DNA from: a bacterium
GTDB taxonomy: Bacteria > Vulcanimicrobiota > JABDET01
Assembly: GCA_021817145.1 (NCBI GenBank)
Contig: JAKAVV010000010.1
Span: 1-64,000, forward strand
Reading direction: 5' to 3'
Length of the DNA: 64,000 nt
Shown here: positions 9,156 to 17,808 of the stretch, in pieces
How the letters are laid out: every line of letters starts with the position of its first letter
Position numbering within the stretch: position 1 is the stretch's first letter
Made by a program: the position numbers and the translations under genes
Notes under the pieces: model-generated
The model's database searches: none
What the model was told of the DNA's origin: nothing
What the model saw: only the letters and a program-made list of their open reading frames with translations

Positions 9156-10219
9156 GTTGTTGGCGAAGTTTTCACTTCAAATTGAGATTCGCTTTTGATG
9201 TCAATTCTCCATCCTGTCAGTCTTGCTGCCAGTCTTGCGTTTTGTCCTTCTCTTCCAATGGCCAGTGAAAGCTGTTGATCAGGGACCAGAACAAGAGCTG
9301 TTCTATCATTGGAGTTAGAGATAATGACTCTGGAGACTTTTGCCGGGCTCAAAGCTTTTGTAATAAATTCAGAGGGGTCATCGCTCCAGGGAATGATGTC
9401 AATTTTTTCTCCTCTCAGCTCATCTACAATGGCTTGAATTCTTTGGCCTCTTGAGCCAATACAGGCTCCAATCGGATCAACCCTTGGATCTCTGGACCAT
9501 ACCGCTATTTTCGAGCGAAAACCTGGTTCTCGAGCCACTGCTTTCAGCTCTACAATTTTACTTGCAATTTCAGGAACTTCTAACTCGAACAGTCTTTTGA
9601 GGAAGTTAGAGTGGGTTCGGCTCACCAGAATCTGCGCTCCTCGAGAAGTTCTGCGGACTTCGGTAAGATACACTTTGATTCTTTGTCCTGACTTTAGATG
9701 GTCTCGAGATACTTGGTCGCTTGGAGGCAGATAAGCTTCCGCTCTTCCTATATCCAGATAAATTCCTTTTCCTTCAAAGCGATTGGCGACTCCGCTGATA
9801 ACATCATTGACTCGAGATGAAAATTCTTGATAAATCAGGTCTCTTTCAGCTTCTCTAAGTTTTTGCGCAAGAACTTGTCGGGCTGATTGAGCAGCAATTC
9901 TTCCAAATCCATGGGGAGTTACTTCTATTTTAATTTCATCCCCTTCTTCAACTTCAGGAGCGTATTCTTTGGCATCGTTTAAAGAAATTTCAAGTTCAGG
10001 GTCAGTCACTTCTTTAACCACTGTTTTTGTTCGAAACACAGAAGGATCTCCTGTTTTACGATCTAGTTTCACATCAATTCTAGCCAGGCTGGAAGGTCCT
10101 AAAAAGTCTCTGTGATAGGCAGAAGCCATTCCTGATTCGATAAATTCAATCAATTTTTCAAGAGGAAGATTTTTTTCTCGAGCAATTTGCTCAATGGCAT
10201 CAAATAATTCTCCTTTCAT
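9152..10219 (-). CDS. nusA: Transcription termination/antitermination factor NusA
   Basis: NusA binds RNA polymerase and nascent RNA to regulate pausing, termination and antitermination. The 355-residue product has the N-terminal polymerase-binding domain. An S1 domain follows (VISGVANRFEGKGIYLDIGRAEAYLP) and then the KH1/KH2 pair, with the conserved REPGFRSKIAVWS, DPIGACIGSRGQRIQAI and LSLAIGREGQNARLAARLTG. Length fits a NusA without the C-terminal acidic repeats of gammaproteobacteria. The RBS is GGATGGAGGATAAAA-ATG. It sits 18 bp after the short rimP. Confidence 0.97.
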   Translation of the reverse strand: MKGELFDAIEQIAREKNLPLEKLIEFIESGMASAYHRDFLGPSSLARIDVKLDRKTGDPSVFRTKTVVKEVTDPELEISLNDAKEYAPEVEEGDEIKIEVTPHGFGRIAAQSARQVLAQKLREAERDLIYQEFSSRVNDVISGVANRFEGKGIYLDIGRAEAYLPPSDQVSRDHLKSGQRIKVYLTEVRRTSRGAQILVSRTHSNFLKRLFELEVPEIASKIVELKAVAREPGFRSKIAVWSRDPRVDPIGACIGSRGQRIQAIVDELRGEKIDIIPWSDDPSEFITKALSPAKVSRVIISNSNDRTALVLVPDQQLSLAIGREGQNARLAARLTGWRIDIKSESQFEVKTSPTT

Positions 10220-10237
10220 TTTTATCCTCCATCCATT

Positions 10238-10498
10238 TTAATCTTTAACCTTTATTCCCTTGCTCATCACTTCAAGGGAATAAGATCCTGGAATGAGATC
10301 CTGAGCATCCAGTTCATTCTCAACAGCTCGGCTTACTCTCTCGCAGTCCTGAATTCCAGTTCCTTCTTCTCGATTAATCACAATCCTCAGGATCGATCTT
10401 TTTCCCGCTTTTTTATATTCCACTTTTATCAGTTCTACTCCTATGGATTCTGCTTTTATTCGCGCGATTTCGCGGACTTCTTCTAACCAATCTTTCAT
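10238..10498 (-). CDS. rimP: Ribosome maturation factor RimP, N-terminal domain only
   Basis: RimP assists 30S assembly. The visible part matches the N-terminal domain: a helix with IARIKAESIGVELIKVEY, the strand RSILRIVINREEGTGIQDCERVSRAVENEL, and the domain end YSLEVMS. Where RimP normally reads SPGxDRPL and continues for about 65 residues into an Sm-like domain, this protein reads SKGIKVKD and stops. The product is therefore only 86 residues, against about 150 usually. nusA begins 18 bp later, so no leftover C-terminal coding sequence exists in another frame. The ATG at 10498 is preferred because the TTG at 10522 lies inside a hairpin stem. It heads the nusA-infB operon. Confidence 0.82.
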   Translation of the reverse strand: MKDWLEEVREIARIKAESIGVELIKVEYKKAGKRSILRIVINREEGTGIQDCERVSRAVENELDAQDLIPGSYSLEVMSKGIKVKD

Positions 10499-10520
10499 TC
10501 TCTGCAAGCCCTCAAAATTC

Positions 10521-10548
10521 AAAGCGTGGGAATCCCCACGCTTTTTTT
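10521..10548. terminator. Strong hairpin between the pilin operon and rimP (terminator or attenuator)
   Basis: AAAGCGTGGG and CCCACGCTTT form a perfect 10-bp stem around a 4-base loop. The plus strand continues with four more T residues, and the minus strand reads GAATTTT after the stem. It can end minus-strand transcription from the pilin operon. It also lies only about 22 bp before the rimP ATG with no room for a promoter between, so it may act as an attenuator in the rimP-nusA leader. Orientation is undecided. Confidence 0.65.
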
Positions 10549-10616
10549 GGCTACTTTATTTCTGGTAATTTTATTCTCTTCTTAAGGGGTATTCCCTTTT
10601 TTATTTTGGCAAAAAT

Positions 10617-13391
10617 TTACCTCCCTGCCTGGTAAGCGCCCATATCAGAATAAGAAAGGGTAATATATCGGTCCAGAAAATTTCCTGTCTGCCAATTTTG
10701 GAAATTGCTGCCCACAGAAGGAAAAAGAGGAGGTTTTTGATTGATTGAGCCAGGACTTACCTGTTCTTCCGCATATCCGATGTCATTGTTATTATTGTTG
10801 TTAATGGTGTTGACCACATCTTGGTAAGGAGCATAAATCGAACCTGTAAGATTGAATGACCAGTATTCCTGCTGCCCATTGGCATTTGTTGGCTGAGAGA
10901 AAAGAGGGGAGGAAGCAGATAATCCGCCTTCCTGACTGTTTGCTCCTGATGGGTACCCGTACCCTGTTCCATTCCATGCTCTTGTATCTCCATTGATAAA
11001 TGTTTGCTGCGGGTTCGTGGCATCCCCTTGTGTCAGCGCTTCCCACTGCACACTCTGATTGGCTGAAATAAGGTCTGCCTGAACATTGAAATTGTATTTG
11101 CCATTATTCGCATTATTATTGGCATTGAAATCATTTAAAAGGATGTAATTCTGCGCCATTAATCCAAGCCCATAAGGATCTGAAACAGAACCTGAAATCG
11201 TTAAGTTCCCTTCAGATTCTTGATATTGATTGGCATAAAAGAGATCTGTCACATCTGTCCCTGCCCAGGTCGTGCCATTGCCTGCGCTGCCATTCACCAG
11301 ATCATTTACAGCAGATGCTCCTGGATAAGGGAAAACCCACTGGCCGCCGATTTGAGTTGGCTGCGTAATTCCTGTGTACTTGCCAGTTGATGAGTTATAG
11401 GTTGGAGGAGGAGCAAAAATTGTTTGCCCCTGATTTGCGGGTGAGCTTAAACTGCATCCTGAATTGAGCCCAGAGCAGGAGATATTCAATGTATTTGGCT
11501 GTCCATTGACATTATCAATAGCGTATCCTACTGGGTTTCCTGAAGGTCCGCTTGACCCAGAAGGCGGAGTGTAAGAGCTGTAATAAGTTCCATCCACCAA
11601 ACAAGGGCCACAGGGTTGAGTGGGGGGAGAAGGAGTAAAGGCCGATGGGGAACATCCGGGTTGTCCACTCTCACCGCATGCATTTGGGATCCAGTAGTTT
11701 GTCTGATTCCCTGCAGCATGATCGGCAAGGCTGCTGTTAAATCGCTCCGCATTTGCCAGAGTAGGGGTAACAGTTCCTGATCCCGTGTTATCAGAAGCGA
11801 CGCAGCTTGTGGAGTTTGAGTTGATAGGCTGTCCTGCTGAGTTGAAAAATTCATCTCCCTGGTTAGCTGCTACTGTTAAGCCCACAGAGCTTAGGTTTCC
11901 ATGGACACGCACATTCCCCCCTTGAATATATAGAACCGCTCCTCCAGGGGATTGAGATAGAGTTTGAAGTTGAGAGGGGGTAATGGTTTCACTGTAAAGC
12001 TCTGCTCCTGAGTAATATCCATAGCGATTAATTGTAACTGAGTTGTTCGAGTTCAGTGTTATATCTGTAACAGCATACCCGGGTTTGGTAACAGCAGGAT
12101 CAGTTGCAGTATAATCATTGGGAACCTCGACCTCATATCCTGAACCACCAGGATTTCCAACCCCTATATTATTTGATGCATCTATAAAAACCGTTTGAAC
12201 ACCACCTGGACAATTCGAGGCTGCTTGATTATAAGCATTCAGCATGTTCCCAGGAGCAGTATTGGGGTTTGGAGAACCGGAAGAGGTTGTGGCAGGTCCC
12301 CAGGGTGTCCCCATTGGGGAAGAGACTGCATCTCCTGTGTTTTGGGATTCAGAACCATTGACCTGTCCAGTAATTGGAGTCCCAGAAGCATTTGTAAAGG
12401 AAACCGCTCCATTAGCTTGCACTCCTCCATTTAATTGAGGATTTATTGTTGGACATCCATTACATCCTGAAGAGCCATCCTGGAGAGAAACCGCTCCATT
12501 GGTATCTGTGCCATAAGGGCTTTCTGATGGATTTGTCAGGTATCCATAGGTTGAGTTGTTCGCCGTGTTAGGATCAGCCAGGGAAAAGATTGTCCCATTG
12601 ATGGTTTCCCCATTTCCAATATAAGCATCTGTTTCTGTTCCTTCCACATAGTTGGGGGGATCTCCGCCAGGTCCCCCATTCCATGATGATTCTCCTGGAT
12701 AATTCAAAGCAGAAGTTGAAAACCGCGCCCCTGTCCATTGAATTTCTCTTGTTGCTAAAACTGCTCCGGCAGCGTTTTCTACTTCTGCCACAATATCAAT
12801 CTGAATTGATTGAAGAGCAGCTGCATTTTCGGATCCCTCTGCATTTCCGCAAACTGTATCTGTTCCTTGGGCTCCAGGGGTAAGAGGGTAATAGAGAATA
12901 TTGATCACATTGTGTCCTGCAGCTAGATTAGGGATCACCAGGACTTTCCCGCCTGAATTCGGAATAGGGATCTTATTGATAAAATTAAAAGCGTATTGAT
13001 TCTCATCCATTGCCGGATTAGCATTTGGAACAGCTTGATTAAGGGTGACCTGTGTAATTTCAATGGGATAAGGCAGAGGATTTCCGCCATTTTCAAGAGC
13101 AGCAGTGTCCCCTGGACAGATAGCAGTTGGAGGGGAGGCTGTCCCAGAGGCTAAAGTAAGGGCATCATACCAGTCATAAGTTGTGTTTCCAAAATAATTC
13201 ACAATCATGTTTAAAGCTCCATTGGCTCCTTGTAAAGCCAGCTGTGAGTCAACAGAATCAGTGGCAGTTCTGCTTTTGTTAAGTTGATCCGCGATAAAAA
13301 AAGTGCCAAGGGCAGCTAAAATGACTGTAAGATAAAGAGCCATGATCAAGGCGACTCCCTTTAGTTTCCATTGATTCCTTTTTTGCGCCAT
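10617..13391 (-). CDS. Large PilX-like type IV pilus minor-pilin/assembly protein
   Basis: The 924-residue product starts with a PilX-type N-terminus: basic MAQKRNQWKLKG, then a hydrophobic helix VALIMALYLTVILAALGTFF and the amphipathic continuation DSQLALQGANGALNMI. The rest is a very Asn/Gly/Ser/Pro/Thr-rich extracellular region. It carries scattered Cys pairs (GCNGCP, CGESGQPGC, CGPC) that could form disulfides. PilX proteins usually have about 200 residues, so this one has an exported domain of roughly 850 residues of unknown fold. It is the last gene of an operon with two prepilins and a small membrane protein. A tip adhesin or surface-layer-like role is inference. Confidence 0.65.
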   Translation of the reverse strand: MAQKRNQWKLKGVALIMALYLTVILAALGTFFIADQLNKSRTATDSVDSQLALQGANGALNMIVNYFGNTTYDWYDALTLASGTASPPTAICPGDTAALENGGNPLPYPIEITQVTLNQAVPNANPAMDENQYAFNFINKIPIPNSGGKVLVIPNLAAGHNVINILYYPLTPGAQGTDTVCGNAEGSENAAALQSIQIDIVAEVENAAGAVLATREIQWTGARFSTSALNYPGESSWNGGPGGDPPNYVEGTETDAYIGNGETINGTIFSLADPNTANNSTYGYLTNPSESPYGTDTNGAVSLQDGSSGCNGCPTINPQLNGGVQANGAVSFTNASGTPITGQVNGSESQNTGDAVSSPMGTPWGPATTSSGSPNPNTAPGNMLNAYNQAASNCPGGVQTVFIDASNNIGVGNPGGSGYEVEVPNDYTATDPAVTKPGYAVTDITLNSNNSVTINRYGYYSGAELYSETITPSQLQTLSQSPGGAVLYIQGGNVRVHGNLSSVGLTVAANQGDEFFNSAGQPINSNSTSCVASDNTGSGTVTPTLANAERFNSSLADHAAGNQTNYWIPNACGESGQPGCSPSAFTPSPPTQPCGPCLVDGTYYSSYTPPSGSSGPSGNPVGYAIDNVNGQPNTLNISCSGLNSGCSLSSPANQGQTIFAPPPTYNSSTGKYTGITQPTQIGGQWVFPYPGASAVNDLVNGSAGNGTTWAGTDVTDLFYANQYQESEGNLTISGSVSDPYGLGLMAQNYILLNDFNANNNANNGKYNFNVQADLISANQSVQWEALTQGDATNPQQTFINGDTRAWNGTGYGYPSGANSQEGGLSASSPLFSQPTNANGQQEYWSFNLTGSIYAPYQDVVNTINNNNNNDIGYAEEQVSPGSINQKPPLFPSVGSNFQNWQTGNFLDRYITLSYSDMGAYQAGR

Positions 13392-13416
13392 GGTTCACGC
13401 CTCCTTTTTGATTTTT

Positions 13417-14454
13417 TTAAGGACCAGAAACAGTTCCTTCTGTTTGAACAGTGGAAGAAAGTACTGCTGACGCAAGAGGAGTATTGGGATTATTTGAAAT
13501 GGCAGCTCCTCCAGCAGCCACAGTTATTGTAAACAGATTGGGTGAATAAGCAGGAACATTGGTTAATCCTCCTTGATTGCTGGGTGGAAGATCTCCTGGT
13601 GTTGGCTGGTGAGAAACCATAATCCACAACTCATCAGAAGGGCTGGTAAGAGAAATAATTGCAGGATTTGTATTTCCATTTGCCACTTCATTAGAATTGG
13701 CAGGAACAAAATATGAATAATTGATGTTCCAACCTCCCATCCCACTGCTTAACCCGCAGATTGGACCTGTTCCCCCTCCTGGACAGTTTCCACCTTGAGG
13801 ACCAGCAGGGAAAGTGTATCTTACTAATTCAGCAGGTTGAGTTTTTGTAGAAGGAGAGACTTGATACATGACCCATTCGTAATTCGCTGGATTGTTCAGG
13901 TATTCAGGTTCTCCTGCTGCCCCTGGATTGTTGGGAGCTGAGATCAGTTCAGAGAAAATTAAGAATCCATTCCCTTGTTCGTACTTATTTTGATAAGCAT
14001 TAGGTGAGCTAACTTGAATCCCTGAATTGAATGGACAGGTCTCATTGCCTTGCTTATCAACAACACAGTTTCCATTGTTAAGGTTCCCTCCTCCGCATCC
14101 AATAGAAGATCCGATTTCTGTATTTTGATTCAATTCTTCAGATCCAGACTGATCAGTAATCGTGTAAGTTGAGAGATACCCCCCTGGCCCAGGGAGAATG
14201 ACTGCTGAAGAGAGATACCCTGTCCCATCAGGATTTGGAAGAGGGACAGCCTGTCTCAATTCATTTGTCATGGCGCTTAAAGCGGTTTTTGCATCCTGTT
14301 GAATTTGAGCGGAAAGGGTTCCAGTGTCAGTGGCTTTAATCCCCCAGAAGAGCAAATAATAGCCGATTAAACCAACCATCACCAGTAAGGCGCTCGCGAT
14401 GATAATTTCGATGAGGGTAAATCCTGTTTTTGTGAAGCCTGTCTTTTGACTCAT
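13417..14454 (-). CDS. Prepilin-type protein (PilW-like)
   Basis: A class III signal sequence is visible: TGFTKTGFTLIEIIIASALL, with the prepilin peptidase site G/F and Glu at +5, followed by the hydrophobic N-terminal helix. The remaining roughly 310 residues are Gly/Asn/Pro-rich with Cys pairs, resembling PilW-like minor pilins of the type IV pilus. The ATG at 14454 has AAAAGGA 6 bp upstream; the ATG at 14460 would touch it. It lies between the PilV-like and PilX-like genes in the same operon and probably contributes to the pilus tip initiation complex. Confidence 0.75.
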   Translation of the reverse strand: MSQKTGFTKTGFTLIEIIIASALLVMVGLIGYYLLFWGIKATDTGTLSAQIQQDAKTALSAMTNELRQAVPLPNPDGTGYLSSAVILPGPGGYLSTYTITDQSGSEELNQNTEIGSSIGCGGGNLNNGNCVVDKQGNETCPFNSGIQVSSPNAYQNKYEQGNGFLIFSELISAPNNPGAAGEPEYLNNPANYEWVMYQVSPSTKTQPAELVRYTFPAGPQGGNCPGGGTGPICGLSSGMGGWNINYSYFVPANSNEVANGNTNPAIISLTSPSDELWIMVSHQPTPGDLPPSNQGGLTNVPAYSPNLFTITVAAGGAAISNNPNTPLASAVLSSTVQTEGTVSGP

Positions 14455-14482
14455 GTTCATTCCTTTTCTGTATTTTTAAATT

Positions 14483-15061
14483 TTATGGAGCTAAGTTGTA
14501 GCTTGTCCATGTGCTTAAACTCATATTTTTTTCGATCATTCCTCCATTTACTGGTTCTTTCCATTCCAAGTTAATTGTGATTTCTACTGTTGGATTGCAG
14601 GTATCTGGCTGAGCGCAGCTCAAAGTATATCCAAGTCCTCCTGTTTGTCCTGAAAGAAAGACGATTTTGATCCCAGGGTTGTTTGAATTCGAGGATGGCA
14701 GCTGATATTGATATGATTTTTCCATAGATGGGTTCTGGTCTTCAAACTGTGTAAGAGCGGTTGGAGTCCACTCATCATTGGCGCACTGATTGTCAGGAGG
14801 ACACTCATTTGTCCAGGAGAGAAGATTGTTCAAAGAATCTCCAACACCTGTTGTGCTGGAGTAAGCCGGCTTTCGCGCAATTTCATTCAAGATGGACTGA
14901 CCAAGGGATACGGCTTGGTCTTCTCTGAGTGTTTTAGAATTCAGAGAATAGCCGCTTGGGAAAACCATGGCAAAAGTAGCCACTGACATCATGAGAATCA
15001 GCATGGCGAATAAAATCTCCAGAAGGGACAACCCTTTCGGAAGAATTTTTCGTTTTACCAT
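14483..15061 (-). CDS. Prepilin-type protein (PilV-like)
   Basis: The N-terminus KILPKGLSLLEILFAMLILM is a prepilin leader: the peptidase cuts after Gly and Glu is at mature position 5. The product is 192 residues with a conserved-looking helix continuation (FAMVFPSGYSLNSKTLREDQ, then QAVSLGQSILNEIARKP), typical of PilV/PilI-type minor pilins. The ATG at 15061 overlaps the upstream stop (ATGGTAA) and is preceded by GAGGAGGAAG, a strong RBS, so an in-frame start at 15094 is less likely. Confidence 0.78.
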   Translation of the reverse strand: MVKRKILPKGLSLLEILFAMLILMMSVATFAMVFPSGYSLNSKTLREDQAVSLGQSILNEIARKPAYSSTTGVGDSLNNLLSWTNECPPDNQCANDEWTPTALTQFEDQNPSMEKSYQYQLPSSNSNNPGIKIVFLSGQTGGLGYTLSCAQPDTCNPTVEITINLEWKEPVNGGMIEKNMSLSTWTSYNLAP

Positions 15062-15426
15062 TCTTCCTCCTCTTCCATCTTTTTCTTTCTCCACAGAAAA
15101 GCGGCAAGTCCTCCTAAAATGAGAATGGCAAAACCTCCCCCTCCAATCACAAAATAAGAGAGCCCGCTTTTCTCAGAAATCTCTTGGCTCGGGTTTGCTG
15201 GGAGCTTTCCAAATGCTTCAGAAGCAGGCGCTTCTGATTTTTGATTGATTTTGCGAGAAGCAGTGCTTGCTGCAGCCCCTGAATTTTGATATCCCGCATT
15301 TTTTTTCTTGTAATCAAAAACATAATGCCCTCTCATGCCGGGGAGAATCCTTCCTGAACCAGCATAAACCGGTAAAATTCCTAAAAAAACGAAACATAAA
15401 ATCCAGAAAAGGGGTAGAAATTTCAT
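15055..15426 (-). CDS. Small secreted/membrane protein heading the minor-pilin operon
   Basis: Unrecognised 123-residue protein. It has an N-terminal signal peptide (MKFLPLFWILCFVFLGILPV, cleavage near YAG). A short Ala/Ser/Lys-rich region of about 55 residues follows. One C-terminal membrane helix (YFVIGGGGFAILILGGLAAF) ends in a basic-acidic tail RKKKMEEEEEW. The layout resembles single-pass proteins with an LPXTG-like tail, but there is no sorting motif. The coding end overlaps the PilV-like start. A near-consensus promoter ends only 6 bp before the ATG. An accessory role in pilus assembly is inferred from the operon only. Confidence 0.6.
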   Translation of the reverse strand: MKFLPLFWILCFVFLGILPVYAGSGRILPGMRGHYVFDYKKKNAGYQNSGAAASTASRKINQKSEAPASEAFGKLPANPSQEISEKSGLSYFVIGGGGFAILILGGLAAFLWRKKKMEEEEEW

Positions 15427-15432
15427 GTTTTT

Positions 15433-15462
15433 ATTATACCATAAAAAGCTTTCCAAAATCAA
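15433..15462 (-). promoter_or_regulatory. Sigma-70 promoter of the minor-pilin operon, leaderless arrangement
   Basis: On the minus strand TTGATT (15462-15457) and a perfect TATAAT (15438-15433) are separated by 18 bp. The ATG at 15426 begins 6 bp after the -10 box, so transcription would start at or next to the start codon. No Shine-Dalgarno can fit. Confidence 0.65.
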
Positions 15463-15519
15463 GTGAAAGGAGGTAGGGGATGGAGAGCGAAAATCTCTTT
15501 AGCAGTACAGGAGGTTTTT

Positions 15520-17064
15520 TTGTCTGAATTAGTCCTTTACCGAAAATGGAGATCCCAAAGTTTTGATGAATTGGTGGGTCAGCCTCATGTTACCGAAACA
15601 CTTCGGAATGCTGTTAAAACTGGGAAGATAGGGCATGCCTATTTGTTTTGCGGACCGAGAGGAACAGGGAAGACCAGCGCCGCTAAAATTTTAGCGAAAG
15701 CTTTGAACTGCGAGAAAGGGATGACTCCTGATCCCTGTGGGGAATGCGGGATCTGCCGCGGCATCCAGAATGGAAGCGCTCTGGATTTTATCGAGATTGA
15801 TGCTGCTAGCAATCGAGGAATTGATGAGATTCGAGATTTGAAGGAAAAGATCAAATTTCCTCCTACTCTGTGCCGGTATAAAGTCTATATCATTGATGAA
15901 GTTCACATGTTAACTCCTGAAGCCTTTAATGCCCTTTTAAAAACACTTGAAGAGCCCCCTCCTTCTACGGTTTTCATTCTCTGCACAACAGAACCTCATA
16001 AGCTGCTCCCTACCGTTGCTTCCCGATGCCAGAGATTTGATTTTAAAAGAATTAGTCAGGCAGTTGTGGAGAAGCGCTTAGAGGAAGTAGGGAAAGCTGA
16101 GAATTTAATCATTGAGCCAGGGGTGCTGCCCATGATTGCTCGTTCTTGCGATGGAAGTTTGAGAGACGCGCTTTCTCTTTTAGATCAGCTCCACTCTTTT
16201 TGTGGACAGACAATCCAAAAGGAAAAAGCCGAACTTATTTTAGGACAAACTCCTGAAGAGGTTTTATCTCGATGTATCCATCTCCTGGATTCGAAAGATT
16301 TAAAGAATCTATTGATTTTCCTCCATGAAACTTACTCTTCTGGGGCGGATCTCTCTCAACTGGTTCGCGATCTCATGATACAGCTTCGCCAGATTTTACT
16401 TTTCAGAATTTCTCCTGAAATTTTAAGTTTGCTTCCCGAGGAAAAAGAAAGAATGAAAGCCTTTTCTTTTTCCTCTGAGGAACTTTATCGTTTTTTAAGA
16501 GTGCTTTCTGATTTAAGAAATGAGCTTCGCTCCAGCCCGCATCCTGGAATTGCCGTAGAGCTGGCTTTTATTCGGATGCTCAGAATCCAATGGGAACCCT
16601 CTTTAGAAGGTTTGAAAAAGAAGATCGAACTCCTGGAAGGGAAAATACAGAAGAATCTTGCAGAAACTCCTATTTCTCCAGAACCTCACCCTGCTTTAAA
16701 GAAAGAGAAGGAGGTTTTGGTGAAAGCTGCTCCTCATGTCTCCAGCTTGTCTCTTGATTTTATCCGAGATACATGGGGTGAAATGATCGAAAATTTGGCT
16801 GCTTCCCGAAATTCTTTGTTTCCCACTCTCCAGCAGACTACCCCTTTAAAACTGGAAGGCGCAGTATTATTCCTTTCCGTTCCAAATTTAATTTTAAAAT
16901 CCAGGCTGGACCAGAAGAAGGAAGAAGTGCAGCTGTTTTTGAATCAAACATTAAACTCTTCTCTTCAGATTGAGATTGAAGCGCATCCCGTGGATCCCGA
17001 TCTCCTTATAAGAGAAGCAGAAAAAATTTTTGAAGGGGCGGTTTTAAAAGAGAGCGATGGATAA
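15520..17064 (+). CDS. dnaX: DNA polymerase III subunits gamma/tau
   Basis: DnaX is the clamp-loader ATPase that assembles the replicase. From the TTG at 15520 (AGGAGG 5 bp upstream) the product is 514 residues. It opens with SELVLYRKWRSQSFDELVGQ, then Walker A GPRGTGKTS (about 45-53), the four-Cys zinc module (C-x8-C-x2-C-x2-C after ALNC), Walker B YIIDEVHML, and the arginine-finger SRC. Domain III and a C-terminal tau-like region follow. A GTG at 15463 with AGGAGG downstream of it is less suitable. No A-AAA-AAG slippery heptamer was found, so a separate gamma form by frameshifting is not supported. It is the first gene of dnaX-regulator-ybaB-recR. Confidence 0.95.
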   Translation: MSELVLYRKWRSQSFDELVGQPHVTETLRNAVKTGKIGHAYLFCGPRGTGKTSAAKILAKALNCEKGMTPDPCGECGICRGIQNGSALDFIEIDAASNRGIDEIRDLKEKIKFPPTLCRYKVYIIDEVHMLTPEAFNALLKTLEEPPPSTVFILCTTEPHKLLPTVASRCQRFDFKRISQAVVEKRLEEVGKAENLIIEPGVLPMIARSCDGSLRDALSLLDQLHSFCGQTIQKEKAELILGQTPEEVLSRCIHLLDSKDLKNLLIFLHETYSSGADLSQLVRDLMIQLRQILLFRISPEILSLLPEEKERMKAFSFSSEELYRFLRVLSDLRNELRSSPHPGIAVELAFIRMLRIQWEPSLEGLKKKIELLEGKIQKNLAETPISPEPHPALKKEKEVLVKAAPHVSSLSLDFIRDTWGEMIENLAASRNSLFPTLQQTTPLKLEGAVLFLSVPNLILKSRLDQKKEEVQLFLNQTLNSSLQIEIEAHPVDPDLLIREAEKIFEGAVLKESDG

Positions 17065-17476
17065 CGTAAGCGGGAATGAAAAGATTCTAGTGGTGGATGA
17101 TGATCAAGCCATTGTTGATTCAGTGTGGCAGTATTTGCGTCTGGTTGGGTTTAACTCTTTAAAAGCTCACAGCGGGAAAGAGTGTCTTGAAATTGTTAAA
17201 TCCGAAAGACCTGATCTTATTCTTTTGGATTTGATGATGCCTGAAATGGATGGGTTTGAAGTGATTGAGAAGATTAAACAAGAAAAAGGGCTGGAACATA
17301 TCCCTGTTATTTTTGTAACGGCTAAAACTTCTGAGGCGGATCAGTTGAAAGGATGGCAGAAAGGCGCCTCTCATTATATTACAAAGCCGTTTGACATGGA
17401 TGAGCTGGTCAGCGCGATTCACCTTGCTCTGTATGAACGGAAACGGCAAATCAATCAGAAAATTTATGAAATTTAA
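17057..17476 (+). CDS. Single-domain response regulator (CheY-like receiver)
   Basis: A stand-alone receiver domain of 139 residues without an output domain. Phosphorylation and switch residues are present: acidic pair VVDDD (about 13-16), acceptor Asp58 in LILLDLMMPEMDGF, Thr in FVTAKTS, and Lys in ITKPFDMDEL. It overlaps dnaX by 8 bp and precedes ybaB by 11 bp, so it is embedded in the dnaX-ybaB-recR operon. No histidine kinase is near. The partner is unknown; a link between signalling and replication/repair gene expression is inference. Confidence 0.9.
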   Translation: MDNVSGNEKILVVDDDQAIVDSVWQYLRLVGFNSLKAHSGKECLEIVKSERPDLILLDLMMPEMDGFEVIEKIKQEKGLEHIPVIFVTAKTSEADQLKGWQKGASHYITKPFDMDELVSAIHLALYERKRQINQKIYEI

Positions 17477-17487
17477 AAGAGGAAAGT

Positions 17488-17799
17488 ATGTTTAATCAAA
17501 AACAAATGATGAATCAGATAAAAAAAATGCAGGAGTCTGTTATAAAGATCCAGGAAGAATTAAAAAATGAGAAAGTGGATGGAAAATCAGGGGATGGAAA
17601 AGTAACGATTACTTTGAATGGCCATTCAGAAGTGCTTTCCGTTAAACTGGACCCATCCCTTTTAAATCCAGAAGACGCGGAAATGCTGGAAGATCTGCTG
17701 GTCCTGGCTTTTCGGGATGGCTCTGAAAAAGCCCGCGAACTTTCGGTAAAGCGATTGGGCCCCTTAACCGGCGGCATGAATATTCCCGGTTTATTTTAA
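17488..17799 (+). CDS. YbaB/EbfC nucleoid-associated protein
   Basis: Small DNA-binding dimer, 103 residues, of the YbaB/EbfC family. It shows the helical N-terminus (NQIKKMQESVIKIQEEL), the strand region GDGKVTITLNGHSEVLSVKLDPSLL and the C-terminal GGMNIPGLF. Position between dnaX and recR is conserved across bacteria. RBS AGAGGAAAGT lies before the ATG. Confidence 0.93.
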   Translation: MFNQKQMMNQIKKMQESVIKIQEELKNEKVDGKSGDGKVTITLNGHSEVLSVKLDPSLLNPEDAEMLEDLLVLAFRDGSEKARELSVKRLGPLTGGMNIPGLF

Positions 17800-17808
17800 T
17801 CTTTTGTT

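Noticed and set aside
12195-12438. Open frames antisense or out of frame to the large PilX-like gene
   Set aside because: They reflect its Gly/Pro/Ser-rich composition and have no RBS or family motifs.
16612-16632. Possible DnaX frameshift site in an A-rich stretch
   Set aside because: The sequence reads G-AAA-AAG, not the A-AAA-AAG heptamer, and no clear stimulatory hairpin or early alternate stop was seen.
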